Assembly (NCBI GenBank): GCA_947372355.1
Contig: CANBTI010000009.1
Coordinates: forward strand, 1 to 60,249
DNA from: Bdellovibrionales bacterium
GTDB lineage: Bacteria > Bdellovibrionota > UBA1018 > CAIMNF01
Direction of reading: 5' to 3'
Length of the DNA: 60,249 nt
Each line of letters begins with the position of its first letter. Positions within the stretch are counted from its first letter, which is position 1. Shown one piece after another: positions 52,251-60,249 of the stretch. Both the position numbers and the translations under genes were made by a program. Below the pieces are notes generated by a model. That model was not told where the DNA came from and did no database searches. It saw only the letters and a list, made by a program, of their open reading frames with translations.

Positions 52251-53417
52251 TTAAAGAGCAGCTTTGAGAGCCGCTGTTTGATCCGTTTTTTCCCAAGTAA
52301 ACTCAGAACCGATGCGTCCGAAGTGTCCGTACGCTGCAGTTTTAAAGTAAATCGGGCGAAGTAAATCAAGAGTTTCAATGATTCCACGAGGAGTCAGACG
52401 GAATGTTTTTTTCACAGCCGCTTCAATGCTGTTTAATGCAACTTTTTCAGTGCCATAAGCTTCTACATGCACACTCACTGGTTCAGCAACACCGATAGCG
52501 TAAGCAAGTTGAACTAAACAACGATCAGCAAGTCCGGCTGCTACGATATTTTTAGCTACGTAACGAGCCATATAGCATGCAGAACGATCTACTTTTGAAG
52601 GATCCTTACCAGAGAAAGCCCCACCACCGTGAGCACCGTGTCCGCCGTAAGTATCTACAATGATTTTTCGGCCAGTTAAACCGCAATCACCCATAGGTCC
52701 ACCGATCACGAAACGACCGGTTGGATTAATAAAATATTTTGTTTTTGAATCAAGAAGATTTGCAGGAATCGTTTTCTTGATCACTTCTTCCATTACCGCT
52801 TCCACGATTTGAGCGTGTGAAACACTTTCAGCATGCTGAGTGCTCACTACAATTGCATCAATGCCTGTAGGCTTGCCATCAACATAACGAGCAGTCACTT
52901 GAGTTTTTCCATCCGGACGCAACCAAGGAAGTTTTCCGTTTTTACGAACTTCTGAAAGCTTACTCGCTAATTGATGTGACATTGCGATCGTCAAAGGCAT
53001 CAATTCAGGAGTTTCATTCACAGCATAACCAAACATGATCCCTTGATCGCCAGCACCTTGTTCAGCTTTATTATGAAGACCTTCTCCAGTAGTAACCCCT
53101 TGAGCAATATCTGGGCTCTGACGATCTAAAGTAACCATCACCGCACATGTATTAGCGTCGAAACCTTTATCTGAGTGATCGTAACCAATTTTGCGAATCG
53201 CTTCGCGCGCAACATGAGAATAATCCACACGTGCGTTCGTAGTCACTTCACCTGCAACCACGACTAAACCTGTGGTCACTAAAGTTTCACAAGCGACGCG
53301 AGCCTTTGGATCTTGTGCAAGGATTGCATCCAAAACAGAATCAGAAACCTGATCTGCTATTTTATCTGGATGGCCTTCAGTTACTGATTCAGAAGTAAAA
53401 AGTGTTTCAATTGCCAT
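52251..53417 (-). CDS. metK: S-adenosylmethionine synthetase MetK
   Basis: Makes S-adenosylmethionine from methionine and ATP. The 388-residue length is standard. Family signatures are intact: [32 protein letters not shown] (ATP-binding loop), and [19 protein letters not shown]. Cytoplasmic tetramer. It follows a 41-residue basic protein gene by 26 bases. Confidence 0.98.
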   Translation of the reverse strand: MAIETLFTSESVTEGHPDKIADQVSDSVLDAILAQDPKARVACETLVTTGLVVVAGEVTTNARVDYSHVAREAIRKIGYDHSDKGFDANTCAVMVTLDRQSPDIAQGVTTGEGLHNKAEQGAGDQGIMFGYAVNETPELMPLTIAMSHQLASKLSEVRKNGKLPWLRPDGKTQVTARYVDGKPTGIDAIVVSTQHAESVSHAQIVEAVMEEVIKKTIPANLLDSKTKYFINPTGRFVIGGPMGDCGLTGRKIIVDTYGGHGAHGGGAFSGKDPSKVDRSACYMARYVAKNIVAAGLADRCLVQLAYAIGVAEPVSVHVEAYGTEKVALNSIEAAVKKTFRLTPRGIIETLDLLRPIYFKTAAYGHFGRIGSEFTWEKTDQTAALKAAL

Positions 53418-53443
53418 GATGTTAATCTCGGTTGTTAATTCAA

Positions 53444-53569
53444 TTATTTTTTATGAATTGCAAACTTAGGAGTTGTTCCTTTGTTTTGTTCTTTACGCTT
53501 ACGTCTTTTACCCGTGCGAGCGATTTTAACTTTACGAGCCATTGTGGTTTTACCAGTACGTGATGACAT
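53444..53569 (-). CDS. 41-residue very basic protein
   Basis: A small gene with an excellent ribosome site (AAGGAGG about 6 bases before ATG 53569). The product (starting [20 protein letters not shown] and ending [10 protein letters not shown]) is very rich in Lys and Arg, with [13 protein letters not shown] in the middle. It resembles nucleic-acid-binding or ribosome-associated microproteins in composition, but I recognise no family. It is the first gene of the metK transcript. An upstream in-frame ATG at 53641 lacks a ribosome site. Confidence 0.65.
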   Translation of the reverse strand: MSSRTGKTTMARKVKIARTGKRRKRKEQNKGTTPKFAIHKK

Positions 53570-53610
53570 AGCATCCTCCTTAAAATTTAAATATAAATTG
53601 ACTAAGCTAA

Positions 53611-53647
53611 TTTGAGTAACTTTTGGTCTCCCAAAAGTCAACTCAAA
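53611..53647 (-). promoter_or_regulatory. Long hairpin in the leader of the basic-protein/metK transcript
   Basis: TTTGAGT (53611-53617) pairs with ACTCAAA (53641-53647), and ACTTTTGG (53619-53626) with CCAAAAGT (53631-53638), giving 15 base pairs with a small internal loop and a TCTC/GAGA tetraloop. It lies 42 bases before the basic-protein ATG. Neither side is followed by a T-tract, so it is a leader hairpin or a protein-binding site rather than a terminator. It does not match the SAM riboswitch layouts I know. Confidence 0.5.
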
Positions 53648-53688
53648 ATGGCCTTATCCTTGCTCTCCCCCCTGGTTAAGGAGTTCCC

Positions 53689-55086
53689 ATGACCAACCAT
53701 TACCTCATTCTTTTGCTATCGGTACTTTTCAGCCTTTTCCTAGGAATTTCAAACGGAAACGCCTCTGAAAAGGCTCCTTTATTCCTAAAAATTGGCGAGC
53801 AAAGGCTCCTGCCACTACCGCCATTTGATCGATATTCGGTCAGTGGGAGCGCGATCCGATATACCCGTCTTTCTAAGGAAAACCTTCTTCTCATTAAAGG
53901 AATTTCGGCTGGAATGAGCACTCTCCTCCTCACCCACGATCAATCCACCAGCACTCAGGCAATCCAAGTCGAGGCAAAAGCCGTATCTCCTTACCCGCAT
54001 CCACTTTTACAAGCTTTAAACCTACTAGAGACGACCGAAACAATTGACGGGGGGGTTCAATTTATTCTGAGAGGGGTGGTGAGTAAACTGAAAGAGGCCC
54101 AAGCCATCGCTTTTTTGAAAAAAAGATTTCCCACTTATGTGATCGATGAAACCTCGATTGAACCCACTTGGTTGGATCAAAACAGGAGACAAATTTCTGA
54201 GATTTTAAAATCCTACCCTGGACTTAAGTTATTGGATCAAGAAGACTCGCTCACGATTCAAGGTTCGATTTCAAATGAATTTGCAAGTGCAGCACTCACT
54301 AAAAAAATGCAATCCATTCAACCTCTCATTGAATTTGATTTTCAAACGATCAAAGGATTCTCTCCCACTCTCTATTTTAAAGTTTTTTTACTCGAAGTGA
54401 AAAAGGAATTCACTTCTAAACTCGGTGTGGAGCTCACTTCACTAGATTCGATTCTCAGTAAACCGGTGAACGCCTCCATCCAAGCACTCACCGAAAGAGG
54501 ACTCGTACATGTTCTCTCCGCACCTGAACTGGTAGTGAAATCACCTGGGCAAGCGGAACTTTTTGCAGGAGGAGAAATGCCCATTCGCCTGAAAAATAAA
54601 TTCGAAGATAAAGTGGTTTGGAAAAATGTGGGCTTATCCTTGAAGTTAGACGTGAAGGAATACAATGGTGAAAAAGTTCGACTCTCAATTGAGACCGAAC
54701 TCAATCACATCAACAACGCACTCACCTTAAATGAAATTCCGGGGATCAAAACCAATCGAATTAAAACACAAGTTGAAGGGACTATGGGAAAGCCACTGCT
54801 ATTATCAGGCTTATTACAAGAAGACACACGGGAGAAAATCAGTGGTCTTGCAGGATTGTCTGATATTCCAGTTTTAGGAAAACTCTTTAGCAGCGAGGAT
54901 TTTCAAAAGGATCGTTCCGAACTTGTTGCCGTATTACTTCCTTATCGCGAGCCGCCTCGTGATCCGATGCAAAGAGTTTCAAGCGATATTCCCAGAGGAT
55001 ATTTGCCTGTATCTAGAAATTATCTTTCTCAAGATGAACTAGAAAGAAAAAAATCTAGTCGGGAGTATCCATGGAATGTACTTTAA
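53689..55086 (+). CDS. cpaC: Tad/Flp pilus secretin CpaC (RcpA)
   Basis: Outer-membrane channel of the Tad pilus. The 465-residue precursor has a signal peptide (cut after GNA, about residue 25), a CpaC-type N-terminal beta domain (about 30-100), BON-like domains and a C-terminal secretin domain with SAPELVVKSPGQAELFAGGE and LSDIPVLGKLFSS. It is shorter and simpler than the GspD secretin in this window. TAAGGAG ribosome site before the ATG. It overlaps cpaF by 16 bases. Confidence 0.9.
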   Translation: MTNHYLILLLSVLFSLFLGISNGNASEKAPLFLKIGEQRLLPLPPFDRYSVSGSAIRYTRLSKENLLLIKGISAGMSTLLLTHDQSTSTQAIQVEAKAVSPYPHPLLQALNLLETTETIDGGVQFILRGVVSKLKEAQAIAFLKKRFPTYVIDETSIEPTWLDQNRRQISEILKSYPGLKLLDQEDSLTIQGSISNEFASAALTKKMQSIQPLIEFDFQTIKGFSPTLYFKVFLLEVKKEFTSKLGVELTSLDSILSKPVNASIQALTERGLVHVLSAPELVVKSPGQAELFAGGEMPIRLKNKFEDKVVWKNVGLSLKLDVKEYNGEKVRLSIETELNHINNALTLNEIPGIKTNRIKTQVEGTMGKPLLLSGLLQEDTREKISGLAGLSDIPVLGKLFSSEDFQKDRSELVAVLLPYREPPRDPMQRVSSDIPRGYLPVSRNYLSQDELERKKSSREYPWNVL

Positions 55087-56033
55087 ACCCAATACTAACA
55101 GAGTTTCTAACATCATCAAAAATCACGGATCTTTGCTTTAACCGGCACGATGAAATTTATTTAGATCAGGGTCGTGGGTTTGAAAAATTTCCAAATCCAG
55201 AGCTTATTTTTCATTCTGAAACTGAATATCGAAACTTCGTGCTTGAAGAAATCTCTAAAAGCGGAAAAGTGTGGGATGCAAAACTCCCTTTTCTCGATAC
55301 GGTATTTTTTGGAACCCATCGTGCGCACGTCGCATTTCCTCCCCTTGCTCAACACGGCATTTCCCTTTCACTTCGAAAGCTTCCTACCCGCTCTAAACTC
55401 ACCCATCAAGAAGCTCAATTAAAAGCTGCCCAAAGGTGGAGTGAATCAGGGGTTGGTTTTGCACTCTTAGTGGAAGCAATTGGGAAAAAAGAAACCATTA
55501 TTTTTGCAGGAGCAACCGGCTCTGGAAAAACTACCCTCTTAAATGATCTTGTAAGTTTTATCCCGAGTTACGAACGCATTATCACGTTAGAAGATACCGC
55601 TGAACTTTGCCCACAACACGAACATTGGTTGAGCTTGTTATCTAGAACATCTAATGCCGATGGGATTGGTGAAGTGAAGTTGAGAGATTTGGTGAAACAA
55701 ACTTTGCGCATGAAACCCGATCGCATTTTAGTGGGAGAATGTCGTGGGGATGAAGTGATAGATTTATTACAAGCACTAAATACCGGCCACCGGGGAACAC
55801 TTTCTACGATTCATGCAAACTCTGCAAAAGAAGCCATTAAACGCTTGGAACTCCTTGCGATGATCGCTGCTCGTGGAACCATTCCCGCAACATTAATGAA
55901 AGAGTTAATTGCTAACGGTATTCAAAAAATCGTATTTTTATCCGAGCGAAAAATTGAAACCATTATTCAAATTGAAGGATTTGAAAGAGATTTAATTTTT
56001 TCAAGAGCAATATTTCAACCTGAAAAGGTTTAA
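55071..56033 (+). CDS. cpaF: Tad/Flp pilus assembly ATPase CpaF (TadA)
   Basis: ATPase that assembles Flp pili. The 320-residue protein carries Walker A GATGSGKTT near 147, an Asp box (ITLEDTAEL), Walker B region KPDRILVGECRGDE and the His box GHRGTLSTIHANS, the CpaF/VirB11 style. It is shorter than classical CpaF (about 400-480 residues), mainly at the N-terminus. Its stop directly abuts the convergent deacetylase gene. Confidence 0.9.
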   Translation: MECTLNPILTEFLTSSKITDLCFNRHDEIYLDQGRGFEKFPNPELIFHSETEYRNFVLEEISKSGKVWDAKLPFLDTVFFGTHRAHVAFPPLAQHGISLSLRKLPTRSKLTHQEAQLKAAQRWSESGVGFALLVEAIGKKETIIFAGATGSGKTTLLNDLVSFIPSYERIITLEDTAELCPQHEHWLSLLSRTSNADGIGEVKLRDLVKQTLRMKPDRILVGECRGDEVIDLLQALNTGHRGTLSTIHANSAKEAIKRLELLAMIAARGTIPATLMKELIANGIQKIVFLSERKIETIIQIEGFERDLIFSRAIFQPEKV

Positions 56034-57005
56034 TTAAAACTTATAGTCTTTCTTTATATCTGAGCAAAGCTCTTTAAGATCTTCTTCTGGAAAACTGGTG
56101 AATGAACTTAATCCAAAATTTTCAGCACCCAAATTTCTAGATTGCATCACTTGATAAAGAAAAGCTGTGCCATTTTCACCAAGATACTGCGTGTTTTTTC
56201 TATACACTGGATCTCGAGTGGCTTCTGAAAAGGGAATCCATTTGACTCCAGCCTTTTCATATTTTGTTAATAATTGATCTAACATTTTAGCGCTGAAAGA
56301 GCTGAGATGAAGAAGTAATATTTCTTTTACTTGTCTGTGGAATAGGCCTTTAGATAAAACTCTTGCTCGATTCAGTTGCTCCATTCCATTATCTAAAAAA
56401 CTTTGTTCTAGATAATGAAGTGATGCTTGATCATTCTTTTTAAGGCAACGAAGGTAAGGCGCATTCCAAGCCCAATCCCTAAAACTAATACTCACTTGAG
56501 CAATTTTATATCCATTATTTTTTAGATATTTTCTCACGCCATTACGCTTAGCTAATGTTTCGCCCTCATTAAGAAATGGATACCTGAAATACTTCCAATC
56601 CATGCCACAGTTAATTTCTTCAAGAAGTTTTTCATTTTTCTTAATATCATTCGTATATTTTTTTACTGATAGATCATTTAAATGGATATGAGAGTAGGTG
56701 TGATTCCCGACAGGATAATTTGCCTCCACCCAAGTTTTCATGTCTTGCATCATCGAATCTGATTCTGCGCCTGGTTCGGATACTTTGAGCCCATTAATAA
56801 AACCATAGACTCCAGGCACTTCATGTTTTTTAAAAACTGCCAAAACTTCATTCATGACTTCACTGCGGGAAACACCGTGAGGTAAATCTCCATACCCAGG
56901 AATATCGTCAACCGTGATTGCCATCTTTACTGGCACTCTTTTTATTGCGTGCGCACTCGGGATTAAAAACATTAAAGCTAAGGTAAATACTGAAATCAAT
57001 TTCAT
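56034..57005 (-). CDS. Secreted polysaccharide deacetylase
   Basis: The 323-residue precursor has a signal peptide (cut after SAHA) and a NodB-homology domain: the catalytic TVDD motif (near 31-34), the metal-binding NHTYSH (near 99-104), and RYPFLNEG (motif 3). Members remove acetyl groups from N-acetylglucosamine polymers such as peptidoglycan or chitin; the substrate here is unknown. In bdellovibrios such enzymes act on prey wall, but that link depends on the host assignment. Confidence 0.87.
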   Translation of the reverse strand: MKLISVFTLALMFLIPSAHAIKRVPVKMAITVDDIPGYGDLPHGVSRSEVMNEVLAVFKKHEVPGVYGFINGLKVSEPGAESDSMMQDMKTWVEANYPVGNHTYSHIHLNDLSVKKYTNDIKKNEKLLEEINCGMDWKYFRYPFLNEGETLAKRNGVRKYLKNNGYKIAQVSISFRDWAWNAPYLRCLKKNDQASLHYLEQSFLDNGMEQLNRARVLSKGLFHRQVKEILLLHLSSFSAKMLDQLLTKYEKAGVKWIPFSEATRDPVYRKNTQYLGENGTAFLYQVMQSRNLGAENFGLSSFTSFPEEDLKELCSDIKKDYKF

Positions 57006-57194
57006 GGTTGTTGAATTATACAGAATTTATTTAATAATACAAGACAAAAACGCTCGGGAATTACAAATTCAACTAAAGAAGTTTACATAAGTTTATGATA
57101 TTATTAAACAATCTCTATTTACTCCTGAATGGATTAGTGCTAAAATTTCCACGAAATTGAATACTTTGTTCCCTACCCATTCAGGATAAAAACT
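57006..57194. other. AT-rich divergent intergenic region
   Basis: This 189-base gap separates the deacetylase (minus) from a secreted-protein gene (plus). It is strongly AT-rich and must contain both promoters, but I could not fix convincing -35/-10 pairs and found no hairpin or repeat. Confidence 0.3.
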
Positions 57195-57854
57195 ATGACT
57201 TATACCAGTTCAATCGTATCGATGTTATTTTTAATCATCACTAGTATAGCCCAACCCTCTTCTGCTTATGCACAAGTAAGTAGTGAAACTGAAGCTCATG
57301 AGTTAACCAGTAAAGAAAAAAAAGAATTAAAAAAAGCTCTAAAAAGATCTCAACGTCGCATTCTTTCTAGTCCTGAACTTTCTTTTCAGTTTTCTGAAAT
57401 ACTGCAAAATTGCACTGACAACGAAGATCCTACTTGTCAGGCAAAACTCGAAGAGGCGTTAAAAGATGTCACTTCTAATATTCCTTCAACTGAAATCAAA
57501 GGAACTACTTTTGGAATTTGCAAACCCGATCAATCCAATCGAAAACTTCATCAACTTGTATTTAATAAAAGATCCTATGACTGCAAACTTTCCTCACAAG
57601 GAAAGGTCTACAATAAAAATCTAATCCGCAAAACCTACGGCCCAGGTCTATATTGGGATAAAATGGCATTAGTAATGTTTTGCACAGGACCTGCGTATGG
57701 AACGAAAATGAGCGGATACACCGCATCTGTTGGAGCGTATGCAGGAATTACTGTAGGAACCGTATTTGGTCGTGCTGGTGCTTGCATTGTTGTCGGTGCT
57801 GGAGCCGCAGTAGGTGCAATCATCGGAGGAGATGTTTTTCAATTTGAAAAATAA
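57195..57854 (+). CDS. Secreted protein with a glycine-zipper C-terminus
   Basis: A 219-residue protein with a signal peptide (cut after SSAYA), a charged helical segment (TSKEKKELKKALKRSQRR, about 39-56), a Cys-containing middle, and a C-terminal hydrophobic Gly/Ala-rich region (about 172-214, including VGAYAGITVGTVFGRAG and VGAGAAVGAIIGG) that looks like glycine-zipper membrane-inserting helices. Not recognised as a family. It is 12 bases upstream of the cytochrome gene and probably co-transcribed. Confidence 0.62.
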   Translation: MTYTSSIVSMLFLIITSIAQPSSAYAQVSSETEAHELTSKEKKELKKALKRSQRRILSSPELSFQFSEILQNCTDNEDPTCQAKLEEALKDVTSNIPSTEIKGTTFGICKPDQSNRKLHQLVFNKRSYDCKLSSQGKVYNKNLIRKTYGPGLYWDKMALVMFCTGPAYGTKMSGYTASVGAYAGITVGTVFGRAGACIVVGAGAAVGAIIGGDVFQFEK

Positions 57855-57866
57855 TGATTCATTTAA

Positions 57867-59369
57867 ATGTTAAATAAAACTTTCACTTTACTGCTGCTGA
57901 CCTTTATTCTCGCATCGGCCTCCTATGCTGATAGTGATTCATGCGTCATGCCGAATTTTGATCAAGAAGTGATTACTACTGCAAGCTCTTTAAAAGAATT
58001 GCAACAACCTGAAATTACTGAAAACACCTGTTCTCAGTATCGTGAAGAGTTCAAAAGACGCTCGAAAGATCATTCAAAACTAAACGATGCCGAGTTTAAT
58101 CGACTAACCGTTCTCTGTGGAAAATGGATGTTTATTAACTCTGGAATGCGAACCGATGTTGGAATTCCTATCTCGGTTTTAAATGCGATCGAAGCACTCC
58201 CTTCAATGGAAACAAAACTGAAGAATTTTGGCTTTTTAAGCGATGAATCGTGGAGTGCCGAACCCTATCCGTTTGGAGTGGTTCCAGCGCAGCAACTCAG
58301 AAGACTTGCCTTCAAACGCTTAGGAGCAAATCGAATTGTACAAATCAGCTGTGCAGCTTGCCATACCGGCAAACTACCTGATGGTCGGGTTGCACTCGGA
58401 GCGAGTAACGAAGCTTTGAGTTACGGACAATTTAATTTGTATACCCTCTATTCAATCTGGTTAGTAGACCGACTCAAACTTGATGAAACACGCTGGGATG
58501 CAGATTTAATTCGTTTCTATCAGAAACTTGACCCCGAACAATTAAACGAAAAATTTAAAAGCCTTCGAAGCTCATCGACACTTCCCTTTAATCAATTTTT
58601 ACTTAAAAATATTATTGGAGAAGAGCCACCACCACTTGAAACTCAACGTGCATTTTTGCGATCAGGTGCTGGAGTCTATAATGGTTTCGCCCCCAGCCTA
58701 AACTTTAAAAATCGGCAAATATTTTTAACCACTCCACAATTATGGGGAATAGGACAAAAGGGTGAAACAACGTATGGATCACTTTCAAGGCAACCAACTC
58801 TGAATCATTTCATTGCTGAGGCATTCGTATACTCGAATCGAAGCGCTAAATACAATCATGAACAATATATTGGTCCCATTCGAGAGTTTCTTAAATGCTT
58901 AAAAGCACCCAGTAGTCCAAAACCAATTATTTCGCTCGTTCGAGACACAGGGAAGAAGGTCTTTGAAAGAAGTTGCATTCAATGCCACGACCTTACCAAT
59001 GGGGGTGGATCAATTACTCAACCAGCAAAAGCCTTAACCATTCCGTCAACCTATCGAAGTCTTTTTGAGGAATACTCAGCACCTGATATCCAAAGCACTG
59101 TAAACTTCGATATTTTAAAAAAAGACGAATTGCTTCATCCGCAGCATGATGAATTCAAAGTAAGACGACTAAATGGAATCTGGACCAGATCAAGGCTTAC
59201 CCTAAACGGGCAAGTGAATGGTTTAGATCAAATGTTTTGCCTAAATGGAAAAACAAGAAAAAGTATAAATCTTGAAGATCCCCTTTCAGATCAAATTCAT
59301 CGTGATCTCTGTACCAACTACTCACTTGAAGAACGTCAGGGTTTACGTGAATTTTTAGAACATTATTAA
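57867..59369 (+). CDS. Secreted diheme c-type cytochrome
   Basis: A 500-residue precursor with a signal peptide (cut after SASYA) and two heme-attachment motifs: CAACH near residue 162 and CIQCH near 370. Several Met and His residues could be distal ligands. The size and spacing recall diheme cytochrome c peroxidase/oxidase-like proteins, but the exact family and partner are unclear. No heme-maturation genes are nearby. It ends two bases before the convergent 52-residue gene. Confidence 0.82.
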   Translation: MLNKTFTLLLLTFILASASYADSDSCVMPNFDQEVITTASSLKELQQPEITENTCSQYREEFKRRSKDHSKLNDAEFNRLTVLCGKWMFINSGMRTDVGIPISVLNAIEALPSMETKLKNFGFLSDESWSAEPYPFGVVPAQQLRRLAFKRLGANRIVQISCAACHTGKLPDGRVALGASNEALSYGQFNLYTLYSIWLVDRLKLDETRWDADLIRFYQKLDPEQLNEKFKSLRSSSTLPFNQFLLKNIIGEEPPPLETQRAFLRSGAGVYNGFAPSLNFKNRQIFLTTPQLWGIGQKGETTYGSLSRQPTLNHFIAEAFVYSNRSAKYNHEQYIGPIREFLKCLKAPSSPKPIISLVRDTGKKVFERSCIQCHDLTNGGGSITQPAKALTIPSTYRSLFEEYSAPDIQSTVNFDILKKDELLHPQHDEFKVRRLNGIWTRSRLTLNGQVNGLDQMFCLNGKTRKSINLEDPLSDQIHRDLCTNYSLEERQGLREFLEHY

Positions 59370-59371
59370 AA

Positions 59372-59530
59372 CTATTTTTTCCAGTTTTGCTTCATCAAAT
59401 ACTGCTGTTTTTCCCAACATTCGTGAAATGTGTAAGGAAATACCCATAGCTTGCCGCCTAAAATCAGCGCAAAGATCACCCAAAAGAAACTCATCGTTAA
59501 CCAAAATCGAAAAAGTTTTTCCAATTTCAT
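59372..59530 (-). CDS. 52-residue membrane protein coupled to the TadC-like gene
   Basis: A short gene I read directly from the minus strand. ATG 59530 overlaps the stop of the TadC-like gene (ATGA), and TAG is at 59372-59374. The product starts MKLEKLFRFWLTMSFFWVIF, with one hydrophobic segment (about 9-25) and an aromatic/Lys-rich tail (FPYTFHECWEKQQYLMKQNW). Translational coupling is the main evidence that it is real. It could be a small partner of the Tad platform; no family recognised. Confidence 0.6.
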   Translation of the reverse strand: MKLEKLFRFWLTMSFFWVIFALILGGKLWVFPYTFHECWEKQQYLMKQNWKK

Positions 59531-60237
59531 TGAATACTCATCCCAAATGATATGGCTAAACTACCAAACAGCAATAACATCACTGAAGGAAGCACTAAAA
59601 TAAAAAGTGGTTTTAAGCACGCATTAGGAAGCACTTGTAACTCACGCGAAATCTTCATCTTTAGATCAAACAAATAATTACGATAAATGGAATCTAAGCG
59701 ATCTAAGCTCCCCCGCCCTTCCGTGAGTGATTGTTGGATTGAACGTCTGATTTCCACACCAAACTGCACGATCGATTCTTCCACTGCATTTTTGCTTAAA
59801 CTACGGAGTGGAAACTTTTCCCAAATCTGGGCTCCCCATTGTTGTAGCAATTCCGGCTCTTGTTGATGCATGAACTCCATAGATTTACTCCAGGCCAAAT
59901 CGGGAGGATGCCCACCTGAAATATCTGCAATCATGCGTTCAAAAAAAACCTTACTCGCTAAAATCCAAGTGCGATGTGATCGAGAAACTCTTCCATAACG
60001 AGCATGCTCCATCATGGTGAGCATCCAATAAAAAGCCATCATTCCCAATAATAAACAAAAACAAACCAAACTGAGGAAAAGGCCTTGGTATTCAGCGAGT
60101 CCTGGTAAAAGAAAATATAAAATGAATCCAAAAAAAGGCACCATGAGCACTGAAATCAAAACTTGCCCGAAGGCTTGGGATGATTTTGTTTTCGCTTCAA
60201 GCATCAGTTCACGTTCTTCTTCTAAACTCAGAATCAT
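59527..60237 (-). CDS. TadC-like pilus platform protein (5' end may be outside the window)
   Basis: At least 236 residues: an N-terminal hydrophobic pair (about 23-75), a cytoplasmic helical T2SSF-like domain (FFERMIADISGGHPPDLAWS) and a C-terminal membrane pair (about 207-233). This is the TadB/TadC platform architecture of Tad pili. The frame stays open through the last 12 bases before ATG 60237 (reading SLER), there is no ribosome site, and the protein continues smoothly, so it probably starts outside the window. Confidence 0.78.
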   Translation of the reverse strand: MILSLEEERELMLEAKTKSSQAFGQVLISVLMVPFFGFILYFLLPGLAEYQGLFLSLVCFCLLLGMMAFYWMLTMMEHARYGRVSRSHRTWILASKVFFERMIADISGGHPPDLAWSKSMEFMHQQEPELLQQWGAQIWEKFPLRSLSKNAVEESIVQFGVEIRRSIQQSLTEGRGSLDRLDSIYRNYLFDLKMKISRELQVLPNACLKPLFILVLPSVMLLLFGSLAISFGMSIQ

Positions 60238-60249
60238 GCGTTCCAGAGA

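Noticed and set aside
52072-52387. Two overlapping minus-strand frames near the end of metK
   Set aside because: They are out of frame with metK and the 78-residue gene, have odd composition and no ribosome sites; treated as shadows.
53570-53688. SAM riboswitch upstream of metK
   Set aside because: One long hairpin is present, but no k-turn, pseudoknot or conserved SAM-box cores can be found by eye.

Overview
This is an AT-rich, gene-dense stretch of a Gram-negative, flagellated chromosome. No rRNA, tRNA, insertion sequence, phage or CRISPR array is visible, and no gap between genes exceeds about 210 bases. The combination of a long type II secretion operon (gspC to gspN), one very large flagellar locus, Tad/Flp pilus genes, an Mla-type lipid transport operon and many secreted or lipobox proteins fits the Bdellovibrionota (Bdellovibrio and relatives). 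That assignment is an inference from gene content and protein style, not from a marker gene.

Layout. (1) 46-13710, plus strand: gspC-D-E-F-G-H-I-J-K-L-M-N, mostly overlapping or closely spaced, encoding secretin, ATPase, platform and five pseudopilins. The prepilin peptidase GspO is not in the window. (2) 13748-16457, plus: a lipoprotein, a beta-barrel-like outer membrane protein and an EI24/CysZ-like membrane protein follow. A strong hairpin terminator faces a lone Flp-type pilin gene on the minus strand (16522-16716). (3) 17300-46660, minus: flagellar genes in three blocks. Block one is flhA-flhF-fliA, without flhG. Block two is fliL-M-N-O-P-Q-R-flhB. Block three is a TPR protein, a degenerate bEBP-like regulator, then flgB-flgC-fliE-F-G-H-I-J, a MotE-like gene, fliK, flgD, a TIGR02530-type gene and flgE. 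A roughly 3 kb group of secreted-protein genes (22052-25027) lies between flhA and flhB. (4) 46821-49769, plus: lipoprotein and mlaE-F-D. (5) 49809-50699, plus: a secreted glycerophosphodiester phosphodiesterase. (6) 50829-53569, minus: a second degenerate bEBP-like regulator, a small membrane protein, metK and a 41-residue basic protein. (7) 53689-60237: Tad genes cpaC and cpaF (plus), then a polysaccharide deacetylase (minus), a glycine-zipper secreted protein and a diheme cytochrome (plus), and at the edge a TadC-like gene coupled to a 52-residue membrane protein (minus).

How it works together. Three trans-envelope machines (T2SS, flagellum, Tad pilus) are encoded here. The T2SS would export folded periplasmic proteins. 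The flagellar locus supplies the export gate, C-ring, rod, hook and hook-length control, but no flagellin, cap, stator or P/L-ring genes. FliA is the late-gene sigma factor. Two AAA+ regulators, one leading the flgB operon, are built like sigma-54 activators but lack the sigma-54-contact loop.

The most unusual points are the shared GAFTGA-loop deletion in the two regulators, an FlhF with degraded GTPase motifs in a locus that lacks flhG, a FliO with an extra periplasmic domain, a secreted half-PDZ protein that aligns without gaps to the GspC C-terminus, and several structured leaders or inverted repeats.
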